Shown here in pieces: positions 36,015-45,012 of a stretch of 64,000 nt of DNA; position 1 is the first letter of the stretch, and every line of letters starts with the position of its first letter. The stretch covers positions 620,001-684,000 of the forward strand of contig NZ_JARCHV010000002.1 of assembly GCF_028890485.2 (NCBI RefSeq). Reading direction: 5' to 3'. The translations under genes and the position numbers were made by a program. The stretch is from Planococcus sp. SK3692 (GTDB lineage Bacteria > Bacillota > Bacilli > Bacillales_A > Planococcaceae). The notes beneath the pieces were generated by a model. It did not search any database. It saw only the letters and a list, made by a program, of their open reading frames with translations, and had not been told where the DNA came from.

Positions 36015-36530
36015 ATGATTCGACGAGCGAGAGTTTTAGACGCAAAAGGAATTGCAAAGGTCCATGTAGACAGTTGGATGACCACTTACCGAAATATCGT
36101 GCCGGATGAATATCTGGACGGATTGAAATACGAAGATAGAGAGAGACTTTGGAATCGGAACTTGCAACATTCCACAGCGTTCGTTGCAGAAAATGAAGCC
36201 GGAGAAATCATCGGCTTTGCGGATGGCGGCAAAGAGCGTTCGGGGGACTATCCAGGTATAGGTGGAGAAGTCTATTCCATCTATATCCTGAAAGCTTATC
36301 AAGGGCGAGGAGTCGGCAAACTGCTGATGCGAGCAATAAGCAATGAACTTTTGGCTAACGATATTCAGTCCTTAATCGTATGGGTATTGAAGGAGAATCA
36401 ATCCAGCGGCTTTTATGAAAACTTAGGCGGCAAAGTCATCGACGAAAAATACATAACGATTGCCGGCAAACAAATACCCGAGCTTGCTTATCACTGGACA
36501 GATATCAGTCAGATAGTGAAGCGAAAATGA
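36015..36530 (+). CDS. GNAT family N-acetyltransferase
   Basis: 171 residues. The N-terminal G-I-A-K-V-H-V-D-S-W-M-T-T-Y is typical of GNATs of the YkkB/YuaI type, and the acetyl-CoA motif I-L-K-A-Y-Q-G-R-G-V-G-K-L-L is at about 95-108. The C-terminal Y-E-N-L-G-G-K motif is present. AAAGGGTGA precedes the ATG. The substrate is unknown. Confidence 0.86.
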   Translation: MIRRARVLDAKGIAKVHVDSWMTTYRNIVPDEYLDGLKYEDRERLWNRNLQHSTAFVAENEAGEIIGFADGGKERSGDYPGIGGEVYSIYILKAYQGRGVGKLLMRAISNELLANDIQSLIVWVLKENQSSGFYENLGGKVIDEKYITIAGKQIPELAYHWTDISQIVKRK

Positions 36531-36547
36531 AGTAGGAGTGTTTTGAT

Positions 36548-37057
36548 ATGAGAAAACTATCTATACGGATTTCAGCAGTGCTCATGATTATTGGACTGAC
36601 AGGCTGCTTCGCCGAAGATTACGACGTCGGTGTGCCAAGAGCCTATTTACTGGCAGATGATAGTTTACGGGGTCAACCTATGCCATTAACAGAAGCCAAT
36701 ATCACGTGGAGTTCATCGAGTGGAGAAATAGTGGAAACGATAGAGGACATCGAAGAGCTCGGTTCATCCCAAGAAGTCACTACAGTTTCTCCAAACCAGC
36801 CAGCCTCTTTGGATTTCAAGGAGAATAAAGAAAACGGTGGGGACATTTGGACAGACCCGACAATCACAGCTTCTTTATGGAAAGACGGAGAAGAAACGGA
36901 ACTTGAACTAAACGAGTCGAGAGAATTCCGTTTTCCGCAAACTGTAGGAGATTACATTTTAGAAGTAGAGTTCATTGATCGAGACGATGAAGCTCAATAT
37001 GTAGGGAATATCGTCATCGAAGAAAGAGCAGAAACTAGGAATGATGAAGCCAAGTGA
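36548..37057 (+). CDS. Hypothetical lipoprotein
   Basis: 169 residues. A signal with lipobox L-T-G-C places Cys at about residue 20, followed by an acidic, probably beta-rich extracellular domain. No family recognised. The stop codon overlaps a GTG that may start the next gene. Confidence 0.7.
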   Translation: MRKLSIRISAVLMIIGLTGCFAEDYDVGVPRAYLLADDSLRGQPMPLTEANITWSSSSGEIVETIEDIEELGSSQEVTTVSPNQPASLDFKENKENGGDIWTDPTITASLWKDGEETELELNESREFRFPQTVGDYILEVEFIDRDDEAQYVGNIVIEERAETRNDEAK

Positions 37058-37356
37058 AGTTGAAAGGGGGAAATGAGATCAAATATACCCTAAACACTAT
37101 CTACCTTATTTTAAGCATAGCCGTTTCTTTACTAATGATATTTCTAGATCCTCTTGCAAATGCATCTTCAGAAGTTGTGGTCAGTTTGCTGATCTACGTT
37201 ATTTTATTTGGTGCAGCTATCACATTGATTTTTTCAATGCTGTTTATGTTCAATAAAATTAAGCGGAATCTGGTATCTATAAGCGCCTTTGTTATTACTG
37301 TGACCAATACTGTGCTTATTGCTTTAGTGCTGATTTTTGGTTCTCTGTTAGCTTAA
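37054..37356 (+). CDS. Hypothetical small membrane protein with uncertain start
   Basis: 100 residues from the GTG overlapping the previous stop, with three membrane helices. The strong AAAGGGGG lies inside this reading (37063-37070), and the codon at ideal distance after it is ATC (37078), giving a protein that would begin K-Y-T-L-N-T-I-Y directly before the first helix. Either the GTG is used by coupling, or initiation is at the non-standard ATC. No family recognised. Confidence 0.6.
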   Translation: MKLKGGNEIKYTLNTIYLILSIAVSLLMIFLDPLANASSEVVVSLLIYVILFGAAITLIFSMLFMFNKIKRNLVSISAFVITVTNTVLIALVLIFGSLLA

Positions 37357-37420
37357 GTAGGGGGAAGCAAAAGAAGGGAAGCAATTCTCTATATCACCAA
37401 TACGAAGCGGAGGGATTTTT

Positions 37421-37660
37421 ATCGGACATCCAATTATTTGGACTATTCTCGTGCTGTCTTTGGCGGGTGGAGCTATAACTTTCTTTATGAAAAGAGATGG
37501 GCAGTTATTTTGGTCGCTGTTTGTCATAGCGCTAACCAATCTTGCTCTGGGGCTGTTTTTTGTGATCTATGTAAATATAGTTATCGGCTCAATACTTTCC
37601 CTTGTGGTGATAGGGATGATCGGATTCAGTATTTTACGCTCTCGACGAAGCAGCATCTGA
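37421..37660 (+). CDS. Hypothetical small membrane protein, apparent ATC start
   Basis: About 79 residues with three membrane helices. The Shine-Dalgarno GGAGGG (37409-37414) is followed six bases later by ATC (37421), and the frame from there (G-H-P-I-I-W-T-I-L-V-L-S) makes a complete first helix. The first standard start, GTG at 37451, would cut that helix in half and has no Shine-Dalgarno. No ATG, GTG or TTG occurs in frame between the upstream stop and 37451. No family recognised. Confidence 0.5.
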   Translation: MGHPIIWTILVLSLAGGAITFFMKRDGQLFWSLFVIALTNLALGLFFVIYVNIVIGSILSLVVIGMIGFSILRSRRSSI

Positions 37661-37689
37661 ATCGATTCCCACTGCTAGTTTTTAAGGAC

Positions 37690-37717
37690 AAAAAAAAGAC
37701 CCTATATAATAGGGTCT
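37690..37717 (-). terminator. Terminator of the cold-shock gene
   Basis: On the minus strand AGACCCTAT / ATAGGGTCT form a short stem followed by eight T. Confidence 0.9.
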
Positions 37718-37731
37718 CTCTAAAGCTATTA

Positions 37732-37932
37732 TTAAGCTTTTGTAACGTTTGTAGCTTGTAGGCCACGTTGTCCTTCTTCGATATCAAAAGTTACCGTTTG
37801 ACCTTCGTCTAAAGATTTGAAACCGTCGCTTTGGATAGCTGAGAAATGTACGAATACGTCATCCCCTGCTTCACGCTCGATAAAACCAAAACCTTTTTCT
37901 GCGTTAAACCATTTCACTGTACCTTGTTCCAT
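37732..37932 (-). CDS. Cold-shock protein, CspA/CspB family
   Basis: 66 residues, the usual length. The RNP1 motif K-G-F-G-F-I and RNP2 motif V-F-V-H-F are intact in a single OB fold; it binds single-stranded RNA/DNA as an RNA chaperone. TAGGAGG precedes the ATG and is itself preceded by a tight hairpin. A strong terminator follows, so it is monocistronic. Confidence 0.97.
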   Translation of the reverse strand: MEQGTVKWFNAEKGFGFIEREAGDDVFVHFSAIQSDGFKSLDEGQTVTFDIEEGQRGLQATNVTKA

Positions 37933-37947
37933 AATTGTTGCCTCCTA

Positions 37948-37963
37948 GTGTGGATCTCCACAC
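37948..37963 (-). promoter_or_regulatory. Hairpin next to the csp ribosome-binding site
   Basis: GTGTGGA and TCCACAC form a perfect 7-bp stem around two bases, ending a few bases before the AGGAGG of the cold-shock gene. This could be part of a temperature-dependent leader. The rest of the stretch to 38330 shows no gene; the leader of csp probably extends some way into it. Confidence 0.5.
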
Positions 37964-38330
37964 AATGTGTTACTATCCTTGCTCAAATACCTTAGACGAA
38001 AAACAAAATATATTCTCAATCTGAAACCGAACAAAAATAACTCTTACTAAAGATAACATGGATGTGATGAAAAAGATAGTAAAAGGATTTGTTATTATTT
38101 TTTAAGCAAGGATAGCGATGCTTAACTTATTAGTAAAACTGTCTACGTACTTGAGTTATAAGATGCAGAACTGGATGATTTGTGTGATTCCTTACTGTAA
38201 TTAAACCATCTAACAGTCCAGTCACCTGACAAATCTCAAGACACACTCCTATCACAAATTTACAGAAATATCTGACTTTTAGAGTGAGTCTCATTGAAAA
38301 ATTACCCTAAAAATAATATAATTCGTTTAA

Positions 38331-38346
38331 ATAAACGCTTTCGTTT
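38331..38346 (-). promoter_or_regulatory. cre-like site upstream of the sucrose/fructan genes
   Basis: The minus strand reads CGAAAGCGTTTATT, matching 11 of 14 positions of the CcpA operator including the GAAAGCGTTTA core. It lies about 120 bp upstream of the GH32 gene, as expected for catabolite-repressed sugar genes. Confidence 0.5.
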
Positions 38347-38468
38347 TTGGTGGTGTATAGCTGATGCCATCCACAGATTTTGATTACGTAGAAAGGAGGA
38401 AGCAAAGAAATTTTTCAGGTCATGCGTCTATATAAAATTCTGCTTTTACCAAAAGGAGAATGAGAGAA

Positions 38469-39947
38469 ATGACAAAAATGGAGTTACCGCGGGGGAAGAG
38501 TTATATTCGGCTCGAACAGATCAGCCAGGAAGATATCGACAATTTGATTATGCGGGTCAATAGCTGTACGTGGCGGCAAACATTCCATATCCAACCGGTT
38601 TCTGGGCTTCTCAATGACCCGAACGGCTTTTGTTTCTACAACGGTGAGTTTCATTTATATTATCAATGGCATCCGCTCGGCCCGTTCCATGGCTTGAAGT
38701 ATTGGTATCACACCAAGTCGACAGATCTTGTAAACTGGCAAAATGTCGGGATCGCCATCAAGCCGGACGAGTATTTCGACAGCCATGGCGCTTATTCAGG
38801 AAGCGCTGTAGAACATGACGGGAAATTATACTTGTTGTACACCGGCAATACGCGTGATGAGAATCTCGTGAGACGCCCTTATCTGTGCATTGCGCTGATG
38901 GATGAGGAAGGAAACATTATCAAATCGAAAAAATCCGTGCTCGATAAAGTGCCAGATGGCTATACCGAGCATTTTCGCGATCCGAAATTATGGAAAGTGG
39001 AAGACCGTTATTATGCGGTCATCGGCGCGCAAAGAACCAATGAAACCGGAGCTGTCTGTTTATTGAGTTCATCTGACTTGTTGGAATGGAAATTTGAAGG
39101 CGAGCTGGCTACCAACTTGGACAATTTCGGGTTTATGTGGGAATGCCCGGATTATTTTGAAATGGACGACCGGGGTATCTTGATTTTTTCTCCGCAAGGA
39201 TTGGAGCCAGAGGGAGATCTTTACCAGAATATTTACCAGGCCGGTTATGTGCTGGGCGAGAAAATCGATTTGGAGCGCCGGCAATTGATTCACGGGGATT
39301 TCGTCGAACTTGACCGCGGATTTGATTTTTATGCGCCGCATACGATGAAAGACCCGAGCGGCAGACGGCTTATGGTCGCTTGGATGGGATTGCCGGAAAT
39401 CGAGTATCCGACCGATATCAACGGATGGGCCAACTGCTTGACCATCCTCCGGGAATTATCGCTTCGGGACGGGAAAATCATCCAGACGCCAATTCCGGAA
39501 CTGGAGTCACTCCGCAAAGCTAAAGCCGAAGCACAAGGAGAACTTTCGGATGAAACAAACGTGATTGAAGGATTCACTGGAGTTACGTACGAACTGATCT
39601 GTGAGTTCGAACGCGGAGACGCTTTGGAATATGGCATCGAATTCCGCGCGAGCGATACCGAAAAAACGGTGATCAAATTTGATGCCACTCAAGGAAAAGT
39701 CATCATGGACCGCGCATCGTCGGGCAAAGTGATCGGCAGCAAGCATGGCACCGAACGCAAATGCCGGATCGATGGGGATGTCTACAAGTTTCAGATGTTC
39801 GTCGATTCCTCGTCTGTGGAGATTTTTGTGAACGACGGCGAGGAAGTGTTTACCGCCCGCATTTTTCCGGATATACGAAGCCAGGAAATCCGGTTTTTTG
39901 CGACAGGCGGCAAGGCTGCGTTCAAAGCCGTGAAATGGGATTATTGA
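38469..39947 (+). CDS. GH32 glycoside hydrolase (sucrose-6-phosphate hydrolase / fructan hydrolase)
   Basis: 492 residues, no signal peptide, so cytosolic. The GH32 signature includes the nucleophile Asp in L-L-N-D-P-N-G, the transition-state motif F-R-D-P and the acid/base Glu in W-E-C-P-D. The C-terminal beta-sandwich is present (about 360-492, with S-S-V-E-I-F-V-N-D-G). The ATG at 38469 is ten bases after AAGGAG; an ATG at 38460 is too close to it. Next to a fructokinase gene, the likely job is splitting sucrose-6-P or a short fructoside to give fructose. Confidence 0.92.
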   Translation: MTKMELPRGKSYIRLEQISQEDIDNLIMRVNSCTWRQTFHIQPVSGLLNDPNGFCFYNGEFHLYYQWHPLGPFHGLKYWYHTKSTDLVNWQNVGIAIKPDEYFDSHGAYSGSAVEHDGKLYLLYTGNTRDENLVRRPYLCIALMDEEGNIIKSKKSVLDKVPDGYTEHFRDPKLWKVEDRYYAVIGAQRTNETGAVCLLSSSDLLEWKFEGELATNLDNFGFMWECPDYFEMDDRGILIFSPQGLEPEGDLYQNIYQAGYVLGEKIDLERRQLIHGDFVELDRGFDFYAPHTMKDPSGRRLMVAWMGLPEIEYPTDINGWANCLTILRELSLRDGKIIQTPIPELESLRKAKAEAQGELSDETNVIEGFTGVTYELICEFERGDALEYGIEFRASDTEKTVIKFDATQGKVIMDRASSGKVIGSKHGTERKCRIDGDVYKFQMFVDSSSVEIFVNDGEEVFTARIFPDIRSQEIRFFATGGKAAFKAVKWDY

Positions 39948-39976
39948 TGAACGAAGCAAAAAAGGAGAGGTGCCGA

Positions 39977-40942
39977 ATGGGAAACTTGTTCTCGATTGGC
40001 GAAATACTGATCGACTTTATTCCCCATCAAAAAGGCATCGCCTTGAAAGATGTGGATTCGTTTACACGAGTGCCTGGCGGTGCGCCTGCCAATGTGGCAG
40101 CTTCGGTCGCAAAGTTCGGCGGCACGGCATCACTTATCACCAAAGTGGGACAAGATGCCTTTGGAGATTTTCTGTTGGAACGGCTTGCCGAAGTGGGCGT
40201 GAAAATCGATAAGATTCCACGGACAAAACGAGCGAATACGGGCCTTGCTTTCGTTTCGCTGCGTGAAGACGGGGAACGGGATTTTTCATTTTACCGGAAT
40301 CCTTCCGCCGATTTGCTTCTGGAACCCTCAGAAGTGAATGCCGACTGGTTCGGGCAAGGCGATGTGCTGCATTTCGGGTCGGTCGATTTAGTCGACAGCC
40401 CGATGAAAAAAGCACACGTGAAAGCGATCATTGCCGCTAAAAGGCACGGCGCTATCATCAGTTTCGATCCGAATGTGCGCTTGCCACTGTGGGATAGCCC
40501 GAAGCAATGCCGGGAGACCATTCAGGAATTCATTCCGACGGCGCATATCATTAAAGTCTCTGACGACGAACTGCAGTTCATCACCGGCATAGCGGACGAA
40601 TCCATCGCCATTAACTCGTTGTTTACAGGGGACGTATTGGCAGTGGTGTTAACGAAAGGCGCAAAAGGTGCAGACCTGTACGTACAAAATGAAAAATATT
40701 CGTCACCCGGATATTCAGTGAAAGTCGAAGACACGACAGGAGCGGGAGATGCCTTCACTGGCGCTTTCTTGTACCAACTGCTGAATTTGGGAGCGGGACA
40801 AGCCGATTTGGAAGCGATATTAAAAGAGCATCACCAGCAACTGCTGGCTTTTGCGAACGCCAGTGGAGCGCTGGTCACGACTGGAAAAGGTGCGATTTCT
40901 GCTCTTCCCACGAAAGATGAGGTTTTGGCATTGATGAGATAA
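39977..40942 (+). CDS. Fructokinase, PfkB family
   Basis: 321 residues. The PfkB N-terminal signature is seen in V-P-G-G-A-P-A-N-V-A-A-S-V-A-K-F-G-G. The C-terminal motif D-T-T-G-A-G-D-A-F-T-G-A-F has the catalytic Asp. AAAGGAG precedes the ATG, and the gene lies 29 bp after the GH32 gene, so the pair forms an operon turning sucrose-6-P or fructan into fructose-6-P. A perfect terminator follows. Confidence 0.93.
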   Translation: MGNLFSIGEILIDFIPHQKGIALKDVDSFTRVPGGAPANVAASVAKFGGTASLITKVGQDAFGDFLLERLAEVGVKIDKIPRTKRANTGLAFVSLREDGERDFSFYRNPSADLLLEPSEVNADWFGQGDVLHFGSVDLVDSPMKKAHVKAIIAAKRHGAIISFDPNVRLPLWDSPKQCRETIQEFIPTAHIIKVSDDELQFITGIADESIAINSLFTGDVLAVVLTKGAKGADLYVQNEKYSSPGYSVKVEDTTGAGDAFTGAFLYQLLNLGAGQADLEAILKEHHQQLLAFANASGALVTTGKGAISALPTKDEVLALMR

Positions 40943-41002
40943 AACCTCGACCTGTTCGCATGCTCCGAGACGTACCGCCGAACCAATTCATTCCTGAATA
41001 CC

Positions 41003-41043
41003 AAAAGCCATTCCGAAATCTATTGATTTCGGAATGGCTTTTA
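41003..41043. terminator. Bidirectional terminator
   Basis: AAAAGCCATTCCGAAATC and its exact complement form an 18-bp stem with a 4-base loop, between the convergent fructokinase and PTS genes. Confidence 0.93.
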
Positions 41044-41055
41044 TGTTGCTGTAAT

Positions 41056-42324
41056 TTATGCGAAGCCTAAAAACTTCATGATGCTCAAGATCAAGATGCC
41101 GACAACGCCAAAGTCTGAGTCGCCAAAGGTCGTTCCGGTGAATCCGATATCGCCCATCAACACCAATAGGATGGCCGGGATGAAGCTGATGATCAATCCG
41201 TTGGCAAATGCGCCCGCCATGGCACCGCGTCTTCCGCCTGTGATATTTCCGAAGACGCCAGCCGCAGCTCCTGTGAAGAAATGCGGGACCAGGCCAGGGA
41301 CGATGACGCTCAAGCCAAGAACCGGAAGGATGAACATCGCCAACAATCCAGCAAGGAAGCTGAATAGGAAACCGATGATGACAGCGTTTGGCGCAAATGG
41401 GAAGACCGTTGGAACATCCAATGCCGGCTTCGTATTCGGCACCAATTTATCGGCAATCCCTTGGAAAGCAGGCACGATTTCAGCAATGAGCATTCGAACA
41501 CCCGCAAGGATGATGAACACGCCTGCCGCAAACGTGATTGCTTGGATAAAGGAGAAGACTAAGAAGTTCGAACCGCCTGATAGCGTCGTTTCAATATAGT
41601 CCTGTCCGGCAAACAAAGCGACAACGAGGAAGAACAACACCATCGTCAACGAAACGGCTACCGAAGTGTCTCTCAAAAAGCCAAGCGACTTAGGAACTTT
41701 GATCTCTTCAGTGGATTTTTCTTTATTGCCGACCCATTTGCCGACATTGGCAGATACGAAATAGCCAATCGAGCCGAAATGCCCGACAGCAAAATCGTCG
41801 CTGCCCGTAATTTGACGCACATACGGCTGCAACAGCGCTGGAAAAAGCACCATGCACAGCCCCAGAATAATCGATCCTGTAATGATCAATGGAGCGCCTT
41901 CAAGGCCGCCGACTGACAAAGTGACGGCAAGCAGGCAGGCCATAAACAAAGTATGGTGACCGGTAAGGAAGATGAACTTAAACGGCGTGATGCGTGCCAA
42001 CACAATATTGAAGATCATCCCGAATACCATGATCAAAGCAGTCGATGTGCCGAACTCGCTCTGTGCAGCGGCGACAATCGCCTCGTTGTTCGGAATGACG
42101 CCTTGCACGTTGAATGCATAATCGAACATTTTCCCGAAGATGTCCAGCGAGCCGATCAATACGGTTGCACCAGCTCCGATAATCAAGAAGCCCATCACCG
42201 TTTTTAATGTGCCCGATACGACGTCTGCACTGCTTTTGCGCTGCAGCAATAATCCCACGAGCGCGAACAAACCGATGAGAATGGCTGGTTCACCTAAGAT
42301 ATCATTCATGATTACTTGTAACAT
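41056..42324 (-). CDS. PTS EIIC component, UlaA (ascorbate) family
   Basis: 422 residues with about 11 membrane segments. The family stretches P-F-K-F-I-F-L-T-G-H-H-T-L-F-M-A and G-S-D-D-F-A-V-G-H-F-G-S-I-G-Y belong to SgaT/UlaA transporters. AAAGGGGA precedes the ATG. It follows IIB and the PRD regulator/IIA in one operon. The ascorbate catabolic enzymes (UlaD, UlaE, UlaF, UlaG) are not in the cluster, so ascorbate is possible but another sugar acid or polyol is not excluded. Confidence 0.92.
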   Translation of the reverse strand: MLQVIMNDILGEPAILIGLFALVGLLLQRKSSADVVSGTLKTVMGFLIIGAGATVLIGSLDIFGKMFDYAFNVQGVIPNNEAIVAAAQSEFGTSTALIMVFGMIFNIVLARITPFKFIFLTGHHTLFMACLLAVTLSVGGLEGAPLIITGSIILGLCMVLFPALLQPYVRQITGSDDFAVGHFGSIGYFVSANVGKWVGNKEKSTEEIKVPKSLGFLRDTSVAVSLTMVLFFLVVALFAGQDYIETTLSGGSNFLVFSFIQAITFAAGVFIILAGVRMLIAEIVPAFQGIADKLVPNTKPALDVPTVFPFAPNAVIIGFLFSFLAGLLAMFILPVLGLSVIVPGLVPHFFTGAAAGVFGNITGGRRGAMAGAFANGLIISFIPAILLVLMGDIGFTGTTFGDSDFGVVGILILSIMKFLGFA

Positions 42325-42348
42325 AGGAGTTCCCCTTTCATGCCAGAC

Positions 42349-42615
42349 TTATGCTAAATGAGGCTCTAGTTTGGATTTGATTTCCGGAATGCTCATCATG
42401 TTCTCTAAATTGATGATGGTTCTGTTGCCGTCTTCCAATTGGCTCATGATATCCGCTGCTCCGATAAAGATATCCGCTTGCACCGATTTGGCTGAAGTCA
42501 GGTCGGTATGGTCCACTTCCGCTGTTTTGCCCAATTCTTTTAGCGCTTTCTTAACATTCAATTCCATAATAAAGCTGCTTCCTAATCCGTTTCCGCACAC
42601 TACCATGATTTTCAT
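42349..42615 (-). CDS. PTS EIIB component, UlaB/lactose-type
   Basis: 88 residues. The phosphorylated Cys lies in V-V-C-G-N-G-L-G-S-S-F at residue 7. It passes phosphate from EIIA to the substrate carried by EIIC. The ATG overlaps the stop of the regulator gene by four bases (ATGA), so the two are coupled. The IIC gene begins 24 bp after its stop. Confidence 0.93.
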   Translation of the reverse strand: MKIMVVCGNGLGSSFIMELNVKKALKELGKTAEVDHTDLTSAKSVQADIFIGAADIMSQLEDGNRTIINLENMMSIPEIKSKLEPHLA

Positions 42616-44678
42616 TCTGTTTCCTCCTTAGAATATGTTTGGATGATCTCCAATAATTGTTCTTTGTCTGTCGCTTCAAGCATTTTTTCAATATTGGCTG
42701 GTTCGTTCAGTAAAGTTGTCAGTTGAATCAAGGCCCGCAGATGCGAATCGCTGTCCGCTGCTGCCAAGACGATGATCAATTGAACGGGTTTATCCGGGGC
42801 AAAATCCACTGCCTCGTCGAGTTTCAATAAGCTCATCGACAAGGACAGTACGCCTTCTTCAGGGCGTGCATGTGGGATCGCGACGAGTGGGGTGATGACC
42901 ACATACGGGCCATTCTTTTCAATGGATTCGATCATCGCCGTCACATAGTCTTCCTTCACTGTGCCTAATTCCACAAGAGGGCTCGCAGCGAGTTCGATCG
43001 CTTCCTGCCAAGTGGCGACTTGTTGTTTGAGTTGAAGTGTTTGGGTGGTCAGTAGTTCTCCTAGCACAGGTTTTTCGGCCTCCTTTGCTGCATATGTGTG
43101 TGTGCCGGCTGCTTGCGTATACAAAGCGGCTTGCAACTCTTTTTCCAATTGTTTCGGGTCGTGAATTGTTGCGTATTGCGAAATGAGCTTCATCAAGCCG
43201 TCAACATCCGAGTCTGGAACAGCGTAACCGTACAGTTCCTGCATCACTTGCTTATTTAATTTCTGCTTGTCCCGCTCTTCGAGAATGGGAGGGACCACAA
43301 ACAAAGTGGCCTCGGTATTCAAGAAGACCGATGAAAAGACGAGGTCGTAGTCCAGCGGATACTCAGCGGTGTCCCGGACAGACAACACGTCCAAAAACAA
43401 GATCGTCGGAAACAATTCCCTTAGCGTATAGTTGAGGATATTGCTGACGCCGATGCCATGGGGGCAGACGACAATCGCTTTTTTCCGGTCGTCTAAACGG
43501 GTTCCTTGTCGTTGAAGCCAGCCGCCGAAATAAATCGTGAAATACGCCGCTTCATCTTCCGGCAATTCGATGCCCAGCTCTTTTTCCAGGATCTTCAACG
43601 ATTTCCGTGTCAAATGGTGAAGTTCCGGGTAAATTTTGTTGACTCGCTCCATCATCGGATTGACGTGGGGAAAGCCATATGTGATGCGGTAAAAAGCCGG
43701 TTTGAAATGGACATACAATTGCTCGTACAGCTGGTCTTTGTCTTGAAGATGGACAAATGTCAGCCGTTCGAACTCTTCGGTGACTTGCTGCAACAATTCT
43801 CGGAACACTTGATCATCTCGCAGGGGCGACTGGTCTTTTGTACGGTTCATGCTGACGAGATGCAAAGTGGCGTACAGTTTTTCCGTTTGGCTCCAGTTGG
43901 ACTCGAACGCTTCCGAGTCGGTCATGGCTTCGATCAACGCATATTCCTTTGTTTCGGCAAATGGCAGCCAGCTCGGGTCTTGCGCCAACTCTTCTCCTTT
44001 AGCGATTAATTGATCGGTGGAGAAGAACAAGTAGGCGAGTTCATGGAGCCGCTCATCCGTGAAAGTGATGCCCAATTGCTGCTCAATGTGTTCCAACTTC
44101 TCGTGTACAGCTTTAATGCGTTCTTCAAATCCGCTCCAGATGCATTGGATAATCATTTGGCTGTTGGGACTGTTCAACACTTCATACAGCAGCTGCTCAA
44201 TGACGAATCGCTTGATCCGGCTGTCGCCTGTGATCATGTAACCCGATTGTTTGGAATACTGGATGGTTAACGCCATCTCCTTGGCCAGTTCTTTCAACCG
44301 TTGAAGGTCATTCAATACGGTATTCCGTGAAACGCCCGTGGCTGATTGAAAATGAAAAACGGATAGGGGTTCTTGGCTCAGCAGGATCATCAAGTAAATG
44401 ACTTGCTCGCGGTCCTTTTCGGAAAAAACATAACTCCGTTTGGTCAGTTTGACGCTAATTTCGTCTTCAGGAATCTTATCGGGCAAAAAATACCCGAGTT
44501 CCCGCGTATATTGCACGGGGGCGTAATCATTAAATTGGAGCCAATCGTTGACCTTGCCCAAACTGTATTGAATCTGTCTGCGCGTCAGCCCCGTTTGATC
44601 TTCAATTTCACTCATGGAGGGAATCGATGAATGCTGCAGGAGCTTTAGTAAATTAGCGCTTCTTTCGTCTAAAAACAT
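42612..44678 (-). CDS. PRD-domain transcriptional activator with EIIB and EIIA domains (BglG/MtlR-like)
   Basis: 688 residues. In order there are two helix-turn-helix regions (about 5-45 and 85-115, with G-V-S-R-N-T-V-L-N-D), two PRD domains (about 180-280 and 300-400), a GatB-like EIIB module (A-I-V-V-C-P-H-G-I-G-V-S-N) and an EIIA domain with the active His in I-P-H-A-R-P-E. It probably both activates the operon and acts as, or is modulated like, the IIA of this PTS, since no other IIA gene is present. The ATG at 44678 is eight bases after GGAGG; the GTG at 44687 would put that site next to the start. Confidence 0.9.
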   Translation of the reverse strand: MFLDERSANLLKLLQHSSIPSMSEIEDQTGLTRRQIQYSLGKVNDWLQFNDYAPVQYTRELGYFLPDKIPEDEISVKLTKRSYVFSEKDREQVIYLMILLSQEPLSVFHFQSATGVSRNTVLNDLQRLKELAKEMALTIQYSKQSGYMITGDSRIKRFVIEQLLYEVLNSPNSQMIIQCIWSGFEERIKAVHEKLEHIEQQLGITFTDERLHELAYLFFSTDQLIAKGEELAQDPSWLPFAETKEYALIEAMTDSEAFESNWSQTEKLYATLHLVSMNRTKDQSPLRDDQVFRELLQQVTEEFERLTFVHLQDKDQLYEQLYVHFKPAFYRITYGFPHVNPMMERVNKIYPELHHLTRKSLKILEKELGIELPEDEAAYFTIYFGGWLQRQGTRLDDRKKAIVVCPHGIGVSNILNYTLRELFPTILFLDVLSVRDTAEYPLDYDLVFSSVFLNTEATLFVVPPILEERDKQKLNKQVMQELYGYAVPDSDVDGLMKLISQYATIHDPKQLEKELQAALYTQAAGTHTYAAKEAEKPVLGELLTTQTLQLKQQVATWQEAIELAASPLVELGTVKEDYVTAMIESIEKNGPYVVITPLVAIPHARPEEGVLSLSMSLLKLDEAVDFAPDKPVQLIIVLAAADSDSHLRALIQLTTLLNEPANIEKMLEATDKEQLLEIIQTYSKEETE

Positions 44679-45012
44679 CCTTGGCACCTCCCTTGTCTCT
44701 ACAATATTCGATATATTTGCTGAAATCTATCTTTTCTGAGTCCCAATAATGTTGTTGATGCTGCACAACACTGTACTGTAGTTTGAAAGATCACGTTAGA
44801 GGATTTTTTTCGTCCATTAATAAAAGCTATAGTAAATGAATTTTTAAAGGCATTCTTACTGTGTCATTAGATCATGCAATCAATAGTAAAAGGGTTCATG
44901 GAACAAGCAGTTAATAAAGCGGGAATTCTCATCGAATTCTAATCTTGTCCTAAGTTGAAGCTCATTTCAGCACGTTATTGTTATTGTGTAATAACAAAAA
45001 GGAGGAATCGTT
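44679..45012. other. Gene-free spacer between PTS regulator and PepSY gene
   Basis: AT-rich, 334 bp. It must contain the divergent promoters of the PTS operon and of the PepSY-like gene, but no strong -35/-10 pair, operator or RNA was recognised. No credible small gene. Confidence 0.5.

Noticed and set aside
39761..39976. N-terminal extension of the fructokinase inside the GH32 gene
   Set aside because: The ATG at 39977 has a strong Shine-Dalgarno and matches the PfkB start; the extension is out of frame in GH32 coding sequence.
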